Assembly (NCBI RefSeq): GCF_032118995.1
Contig: NC_092652.1
Coordinates: 20,630,544-20,694,543 of the forward strand
DNA: 64,000 nucleotides
Reading direction: 5' to 3'
DNA from: Asterias amurensis
Lineage: Eukaryota > Echinodermata > Asteroidea > Forcipulatida > Asteriidae
A program made the position numbers and the translations under genes. Below are positions 57,163 through 64,000 of the stretch, one piece after another (the first letter of the stretch is position 1; each line of letters opens with the position of its first letter). The notes under the pieces were generated by a model. It did no database searches and had not been told where the DNA came from. It saw only the letters and a list, made by a program, of their open reading frames with translations.

Positions 57163-57984
57163 AGGCACCTGGAAATATAATTTTTGTTTCTTCAAACATT
57201 AGAGTATAATATGTTCCTGAACAATAAAATAATTTTTTTGAGTAATTGTTTTTAACGTTTTGTATGTTTAAACATGTAAATAAAGTTGTTTGGGGGTGAC
57301 TCCGCCTACCCCTTTTGTGACGTCAATCAAGGCAGACTTTGCCTCGATCGAAAATCGAGCACACGTACTTGCAAGTACATTCAAGTCCTAGTCGTGAGTT
57401 TGTACGTTTTGAAAAAGTTTTTTTCGTGCATTTTTCCGGCAATGTCGACCAGGTGTATTGCTGCTGGATGCAGCAAAACAACTAAAGATGTTGTCAGTTT
57501 GCCAAGTTGTCCGGTCCGACGTCTTTTCCAGCGCTGTGCAGCAAACACTTCGAGCTGTCGTGCTTCGAGAATCCGGAATACACTACACATTTTGACATGA
57601 AGAGAAAAGTTCTTTTCTAAAACATGACGCCATCCCAATAATTTTCCCAGCTAGTGGGGAAGTCGAAAGTACCTGAAAGACGTAACGAACCTAAAGGAGC
57701 ATTTGCCTAACGTGAAAAAATCAGGTATTGTTTCAACTTTGAGGGCATGTTTTTAGCTTGCGCCAAGCGTCACTATGTTGTGTTGGCACTGCATGCGATT
57801 CATCGCGCCTCGATTGACGTCACGAACAGCGCCCTCTCGGGTCGGGCTTTTTTTCAAATTTGAAAATAACATGGAAACAATTTTTGTTAAACTTTAGTTA
57901 ATTGTTTATTCATATTCCACTCATCAAAACATATATTTTAGTGACAAAAGCTTTATTTTGACAAAATACCACTTCCAGGTGACT
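57163..57984 (+). mobile_element. TTAA-type DNA transposon remnant with a THAP domain (Kolobok-like)
   Basis: TTAA at 57159-57162 and 57985-57988. Ends AGGCACCTGGAAATATAATT and, inverted, AGTCACCTGGAAGTGGTATT. From ATG 57442 the translation is MSTRCIAAGCSKTTKDVVSL, the first Cys pair of a THAP zinc finger. CSKHFELSCFENPEYTT follows in another frame (second Cys-x2-His), then an AIPIIF stretch like the AVPTIF box closing THAP domains. About 25-30 residues in the middle are missing and the parts are in different frames, so no protein is made. No transposase core. Kolobok transposons are known for TTAA duplications and THAP domains; P-like elements also carry THAP but make 8-bp duplications. Confidence 0.75.
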
Positions 57985-58154
57985 TTAATCAACCCCAATG
58001 ACCCACCGTTATTGCAGCCAATGAAACAAGTTTTTGACTAATTATTAATCGTCCAGTTTTAGCAAAGCAAGTTTTATACACAGACAGGTCGATTGACTTA
58101 GTCTATTACCGTTTAGGCAGTTAATGACCACAAGGTCTCAAAATCTTCAGTTAA

Positions 58155-58530
58155 AGGCAGTGGACAATATTGGTAATTGTCAAAGACTAGCCTTCACAGT
58201 TGGTGTATCTCAACATTTGCATAAAATAACAAACCTGTGAAAATTTGAGCTCAATCGGTCATCGAACTTGCGAGATAATAATGAAAGAAAAAAACACCCC
58301 TGTCACACGAAGTTGTGTGCATTTAGATGGCTGATTTCAAGACCTCAAGTTCTAAATCTGAGGTCTCGAAATCAAATTCGTGGAAAATTACTTCTTGCTC
58401 GAAAACTATGGCACTTCAGAGGGAGCTGTTTCTCACAATGTTTTATACCATCGACCTCTCCCCCTCGTCACCAAGAAAGGTTTTAATGCTAACAATTATT
58501 TTGAGTAATTACCAATAGTGTCCACTGCCT
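58155..58530 (+). mobile_element. TTAA-type MITE, family A
   Basis: TTAA at 58151-58154 and 58531-58534; ends AGGCAGTGGACAATATTGGT and AGTGTCCACTGCCT. Closest to the 11083 copy. Confidence 0.85.
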
Positions 58531-58986
58531 TTAAACACTTTCTATTATAGGCTTGTTTATTAATCAATAACAAATTCTGTGGTTTCACGGTGTGAATACA
58601 TAATAACGAACAAAAACAGTCAACAAATTTGACAACATCTGGGAAGGTTATTAGTTTTGACCAAAAACAAGTATGGAATCCATATTGCAAATGAGGTATA
58701 CAGGTCTTCCTAAGGTACTGCAAGCTGCAGAACAGAGGTGTGGCATCGTTAGGTTTTAACCAGTTGATTTGAACAAAATTGTTGCTCTTATTTGATGATG
58801 AGGGGAGTAATAATCACAATAAGATCTCTAAACAACTACCGCGGTATTCTATTCCCTATACTGTCAAAGACGGGGTGTCCAAATTGATGCATGGGTGTCG
58901 TCATAAAGATACCGAAAAGTATACAAATTTACAACGTATAGTGTTATATTGGCCTGACTTTTCGACCCTAGCTCGGGAAAGAATCA

Positions 58987-59255
58987 GGGCCCAATTTCAT
59001 AGCGCTGCTTAACAGTAAGCAAATTTTCGCGCTTACTGAAGCAGAAAAAAATTGCTAAGGTGCAAGCGTATTTCACAGGTTAGCAAAAAAAAAAAAAAAA
59101 AGGCGGTCATAATGCGCGTTCACCATGGGTTTGTATTGTGACGTCAAATTGTTTTCGTGCAGTAAGCACGCCTTTTCACGGTTAGCAGCGCTATGAAATG
59201 GAAATCGCACAGCAAGCACAAAATCGGCCGTTAAGCAGCGCTATGCAATTGGGCC
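58987..59255. mobile_element. Inverted-repeat element, family E
   Basis: Ends GGGCCCAATTTCATAGCGCT and AGCGCTATGCAATTGGGCC; interior AGTAAGCAAATTTTCGCGCT. A second internal AGCAGCGCTATGAAATGG at 59180 suggests one copy inside or beside another. Confidence 0.75.
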
Positions 59256-59259
59256 GTGC

Positions 59260-60160
59260 TTAGATAGAAACGCCAAGCCAAACATTTTTATTTAAACTAA
59301 TTATTAAAGCTGATAGTTTCACTGCTACACGCTAACCCTTGAGAATGAATCCTCTAACATCTTTTTCAATAAATCTTTAGCCATTTCTCCAAAATGTAAA
59401 ATGACATCAGGGAGTCATAACAAATTCATTGATGTCCTAAAGTTGGCCATTCCATATTCTATAGGGGGGATCAAGAATCATAGATGTTGGTTTTTTTAAG
59501 GGGAAGGAATCCAATTTGCACTCATGAACTTAATTAGCACATACATTAAAATAAAATGTCTCCTTTTTCTCAATGTGATTGTAATATCTATAGAAGATTG
59601 GATTTGTCTCTTTCCATCTTCTCGCTCGCTCTTTCCGCTTTCATGTTTTCCTGTTGCATCCCATAAGTTGTCACTTTATCAGTTTCTTGATCCATCCAGG
59701 TGAATGCATTGATGCCATAAATGATGTAAACACACATTCGCTTCTCTTTGATGGGAAGTTATGATGTCAGCAAAACAACAACATGTCTATTGGACTGAAA
59801 TTATCTTTGACGTCCTGTGGCGTCACTATAGAAGAAAACACAAAAAAACTTCATTCTGTAAAAGAAGACAACTCCTGAAATGGATCACCGGAAGCGGGTT
59901 GTAGGCCTATGTTTCGCAAATAAAAACTGACAAGGATGAATGGCAGGTAAATGAAAAATAATAATGTACTGACATTATCATGAGACAGTCACGACGGTTA
60001 TTTTGTTGTTTATTAGTCAGTAATTGAGAGACACAATAATGTTTATAACGTAGGAAAGTAATTGTAATGATCGAGGCGCCTACACCCAAAACATTCGCCA
60101 TCATCACGCCCAAATTGCTTATCTTATAGCAGGCTGATTTTGCACGGTGGCATTGGTATA
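59260..60160. other. Unassigned spacer
   Basis: Nothing recognised on either strand. Confidence 0.4.
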
Positions 60161-60162
60161 AA

Positions 60163-60334
60163 AGGTTTGCGGTAAAGCCTATAATACCATGTGAATATGC
60201 CTATCTCTGTTTGAGTAGTAATCTCTATTTGGGTTATACTTGCTTATAATCTGTAAGTTGTTTCTGTTGGCTGAAAACCACCGGTTCTTTTCAGAAGACC
60301 CGCAAAGATATTCACATGGTGTTACCGCAAACCT
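60163..60334. mobile_element. 172-bp TIR element
   Basis: Ends AGGTTTGCGGTAA and TTACCGCAAACCT, then ACCATGTGAATAT / ATATTCACATGGT; the left side has a 10-base extra stretch between the two blocks. Confidence 0.7.
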
Positions 60335-60829
60335 CCCTTTTTGCTTATCTTGTTGGTATTTGCACGTCATATTATTCAAGAAGTAATTTCAGGAAACTTA
60401 ATAATGAAACAGAAATAGGGCTACATAGATTTGTTTTAGATATAGAATATTCTATTTTTAACATGAGAATTCGGTCCAATACACTTTAGTTGACTGTCTG
60501 CTTTGATTACAAGAGAAGTTATATTTTTTGCGGCCTTTTGTCTTTTTAATTATTTCTCCCCCATGCATTGCCATTTTATTTTCACCGCTCAAATGGAAAC
60601 TTGTTGTAAACTTGTACATGTTTAATCAAATAACAATCAAATTTAGTTATTTCTGATACCGGATGCCATGGCAAATGGTGACTTTTTCAAGGACTAAAAT
60701 AAACACCTCAAAACAAGGACCAGCGCCCTCACTCGGAACAGCACTACATTTTGTTCGGATACTTATTACCGTATACACCGGTAACCGGTGACCGTGGTAT
60801 GGATACGGATGGATGCAGCGCGTAAGAGA

Positions 60830-61029
60830 GAGATGCACAGTGTTTGTCATCTGTGCTGCAGCTGCATCCATCACGTAGCATCCCTCATGCAGCAGACAGT
60901 CTATCCTAGTTGTGGGTGTATCTCTGTTTTTTGTCATCCGTATCCGGCGGCCAGGGTCGTTTCTCCTACACCAGCTCCCAGCATCCACCATCTCCAGCTT
61001 TAATACCAGACTGTTTAATAATACACAAG
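60830..61029 (+). other. Possible noncoding first exon
   Basis: Relatively GC-rich stretch ending in a perfect donor, CACAAG|GTAAGT (GT at 61030). No open frame of note. Could be a leader exon of a plus-strand gene continuing past the window; motif evidence only. Confidence 0.2.
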
Positions 61030-61167
61030 GTAAGTTTCTCCTCTGGAGACATCAGGACTCAGGTGTATTCAGTCCATTATTAATATATTAGCTTGGGCCG
61101 GTAGTTAGCATGTCATGGTCTGCTAAAACTTTGTTTTTGGACATCGACATTTCACAATTTTTTGAAA

Positions 61168-61293
61168 AGTTTCCGTATGGCGCCACCACTTTTTCATTCA
61201 GTATGAAATATAGTTATCTAATTTACCTCAATGAGATATCCTTTTTGGTAATATAACTACAAACTCGTGAAAAAAGTGGTGGCGCCATACGGC
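61168..61293. mobile_element. 126-bp palindromic element
   Basis: TCCGTATGGCGCCACCACTT and AAGTGGTGGCGCCATACGG as inverted ends. A second copy lies at 61529-61642 in opposite orientation. Confidence 0.7.
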
Positions 61294-61528
61294 TTCACAT
61301 TCCATCCTGTCACCACCACCACTACCAATGATTGATGGTAAAACTACATTTGAAAACCATAATAATTATAGACTAGAATCATACATTTATATTATATAGA
61401 GCAAGGATCAGATGTGTGATACTCACTTCAGTACAGTAAGTACTTACAACGCGCCTACCATAACCATGCCTACCACGGATGGAGGAAAAGAGCATCAATA
61501 TACCGGTGTGTGGTGGTGGATAACTTTC

Positions 61529-61642
61529 TTTCCGTATGGCGCCACCACTTTTTCACTCATTTTTACAAAAAGGGATATCTCATTGAGGTAAATTAGATAC
61601 TATTTCATATCGAATGAAAAAGTGGTGGCGTCATACGGAAAC
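61529..61642. mobile_element. 114-bp palindromic element, second copy
   Basis: TCCGTATGGCGCCACCACTT to AAGTGGTGGCGTCATACGGA; interior GATATCTCATTGAGGTAAAT is the inverse of the 61168 copy. Confidence 0.7.
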
Positions 61643-62242
61643 TTTTCCGTGGCGGTCAGTGGTGCATGGCTGGGTTAGTCAGGGACTGTACCGTAAAAAG
61701 TTCCATATAAAAAAAAATCCCAAATTTCCTACACATGGTGACACTGACAGCACCCATTTACAAATTGTAATGTATTGTCATACAATACAATGCACCATAA
61801 AATAGTTTTAATAAACGACTTTTGTCCATGTTGTTTGCTGCACCTGCTGTGTATAGTTTGCACTCCAGCCAAAATAATGTGTCGGTAGGCCCTAATACTC
61901 CAGAGTAAGTTTCTGCTCTAGTATAGCCATCCATTATATAGCCTACCTCCATGATAGTCTAGCCGGTAGGAAGGGGAAGATGACCACACCACAGACTTCT
62001 CCTACAACATGTCGAACTATTATGAATGAGGTCTGAACAATAGCAGAACAAACCGCATTGTTTTAGGAGTAATCCCAGCCAAAATGCTTGGGCCACCCAT
62101 TCCCAACGTTACATAAAACCATTCCCTGTACACTTCCCACTGACAATTCTCCCACTGACTGTTCTCTCCCCCATCCCCCGTCCCCCCAACATTGAACATT
62201 GAACCAACAAAACAGTTCACTTTAGAGTAAGGATGTGGATCT

Positions 62243-62607
62243 AAGCTTGGGGGATACCACGATATTATCGTATATCGCGATGTTAATTTGGAAATGATTT
62301 TGATATCGGATCGATTTGGTTTTAATCAAAATATCGATATATCGCGATTTCAATTACGTATGTATCGCGGTATCGATTAAGTATCGCAATGTTTTTCCGC
62401 GACATCTTGCACCCCATAGGTTTGGAGTAAAACCAGAAGAAAAGGTCATTAGAACTTCTCTCTTATGCTATGACTTGTCTCTTCTACAACTTTCAATGGG
62501 AGTTTCAAGACTGATGTCAAATTAAATTAATCGCGATTATATCGAATATCGTGATATTATTGTAAACGATACATTGTGAATAATATAAATTGATCTCACC
62601 CAAGCTT
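62243..62607. mobile_element. 365-bp hAT-like MITE
   Basis: Ends AAGCTTGGGGG and CACCCAAGCTT; subterminal ATCGCGAT/ATCGATA repeats. Flanked by ATGTGGATCT at 62233-62242 and 62608-62617. An 8-bp duplication is the hAT rule; the extra two bases may be chance. Confidence 0.55.
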
Positions 62608-63369
62608 ATGTGGATCTGCCCTTTTTAACATGTTCATGGGGCTATGGATCTGGTTATGGATCTGGTTGTTACTGTACAATCACCTGGAGTGGCTATCACG
62701 TACAGACGCATGGGTTGAATAGCGCTTTTTTAATTTTAAAGTGAGCCCCCCTTGATTTAATTCAGAAATGTTTAGGTTGTCAAGATGAGTTTTGAAAGTG
62801 ATGACTGAATTGGTTGATACTACTAGCTACTACAGACCATGGAGGTCAGACTACATGTAGGTGACTGTTGGTATAGATTAATCATGCAGATTAGACTCTA
62901 TAATATTATCATATCATCATAATCACTAGTTGCGATAATTGTAATCCTCCCTATGGCGGGTGGAGGATTATGTATTGCAACACAATCTACAGAATCACTA
63001 ATTCTAGCCCCCTTTCAAAGGTGCAATATCTGTCAAACCTGAATTATATTTTACATGTTAACAAATCAACCGTATTAAATAGAAACATCACACAAACCTT
63101 TCTGTTTTTTTTTTTACAAAGTTGAAGAAATTGTAGCTTTGGATGTGGGAGGAAATCCCCAAATAAAGAAATTTTAACCCTTGACCCAGTGACTGAGGCA
63201 CTGTACTTGACACTCCTTTTGTTATAATTTTTACTTCTGCAGTCGTATTAATGTTAAAAACAAACGAAGAAAGAAAACAGCAGCGCCCCAGAAACTTGGT
63301 CTATCAGTCGATGATGGTTATATCGGCTCAGCAAGCTCTCTTTACAGTGGTCTGAATGCTGGCATGCAC

Positions 63370-63540
63370 TGTTTAAAGGCCCCCTATCGTCAAAGAAAAA
63401 CCAGTTTTTGCAATAGCGCCCTCTCGCTCATAAAAGTTGTTTACGCTGTTCTGCGAGTGTGACTTACACCCTCTGTTAGTTCGTCGTGAATACAAAGATG
63501 GCGGAATCGGAGATGATACACTGTTCATGGTAAGCCCGTC
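63370..63540 (+). other. Possible promoter and first exon
   Basis: AAGATGGCGGAATCGG at 63498 has a strong start context, MAESEMIHCS, and meets a donor-like ATG|GTAAGCC at about 63529. TTTAAAGGCC near 63372 could instead be the end of another TTAA element. Undecided. Confidence 0.2.
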
Positions 63541-64000
63541 ACTCTGTGCTTGTTGCAAGAACACTTGCCAGAAAACAGTGAAACACGGGGAGCTTTCCCA
63601 CGAGCTTTGCGAGTGTGTGTGGCACAAGACAAACAAAAGGACCGGAAAGAAGTGAGGAACAACAACAGGGATCTCAATAATAAAGTAAGCGTTACCACTA
63701 TTTTAGCCTTATGTGTTACTGTTAGTGTTACCCCAGTTTTATCCAAGTCGATCCAATCGTGTTTATTGTCACTTTCGTTATTATTCACCGTTCTGGAAAA
63801 CGGGTGAATTTTCATCATTTTCTCTCGAGAAAACGGCAAACGGTTTGAGTACTTATTGTACTTGTAGGATCAGGACACAAAACACAAATATCTATAATCT
63901 ACAGATTAACATTAAACTTATACGGTAAATACTGATAGCTACCCTTACAATACTATACTTGCTGATACCCTGGTGAGACGAACAATTATTACAGCATGTA

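Noticed and set aside
57286-57600. A working 104-codon THAP protein
   Set aside because: The frame loses the THAP pattern after the first Cys pair; the second Cys-His pair is in another frame and the middle is deleted.
1-64000. LTR retrovirus-like, Polinton or other virus-like elements
   Set aside because: I looked for long terminal direct repeats and for gag, pol, integrase or capsid-like frames and saw none that I could support.

Overview
The window looks like an echinoderm nuclear genome segment, most likely a sea star. That is an inference from memory of the repeat families, the AT-rich intron and transposon texture, and the style of receptor expansion; no single marker in the window proves the species. 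I see no rRNA, no CRISPR array, no bacterial gene organisation and no virus-like element.

From about 2.7 to 41.6 kb the window is a head-to-tail, plus-strand array of intronless rhodopsin-class (class A) G-protein-coupled receptor genes. Four copies are intact (3073-4071, 28563-29561, 36692-37681, 40597-41601). Two are full length but share the same in-frame TAG at the end of TM5 (5758-6753, 9606-10607). One is frameshifted (34861-35837). At least five are relics, three of them TM7/C-tail pieces only. The receptors share almost identical cytoplasmic-side blocks (TM1 to ICL1, the ERF/ICL2 block, TM7 to C-tail) but differ in the extracellular-side helices and loops. A chemosensory or other lineage-specific receptor family is the likely role; no ligand can be named. 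A short conserved block (CTCCGGC-GCTTC core followed by an initiator-like TCACTACTG/TCAGTACTG) lies about 275-340 bp upstream of each of six start codons and survives upstream of relics. It is a candidate shared promoter.

The spacers are crowded with short DNA transposons. At least five families (called A, B, C, F and H here) have TTAA target-site duplications and termini starting AG. A, B and H share an internal core although their ends differ. Paired duplicated spacers show empty and occupied TTAA sites, so the elements moved after the receptor duplications. At 57163-57984 a TTAA-flanked element with similar ends carries a broken THAP zinc-finger domain, which points to the Kolobok superfamily as the likely source of the machinery. 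SINE and LINE fragments and several tandem repeats are also present.

From about 41.6 to 64 kb the receptor array stops. The only recognisable gene there is a four-exon secreted CAP-superfamily protein on the minus strand (51770-55002, 200 residues). The rest is repeat-rich intergenic or intronic sequence, with two possible first exons of plus-strand genes near 61.03 kb and 63.5 kb that cannot be confirmed.
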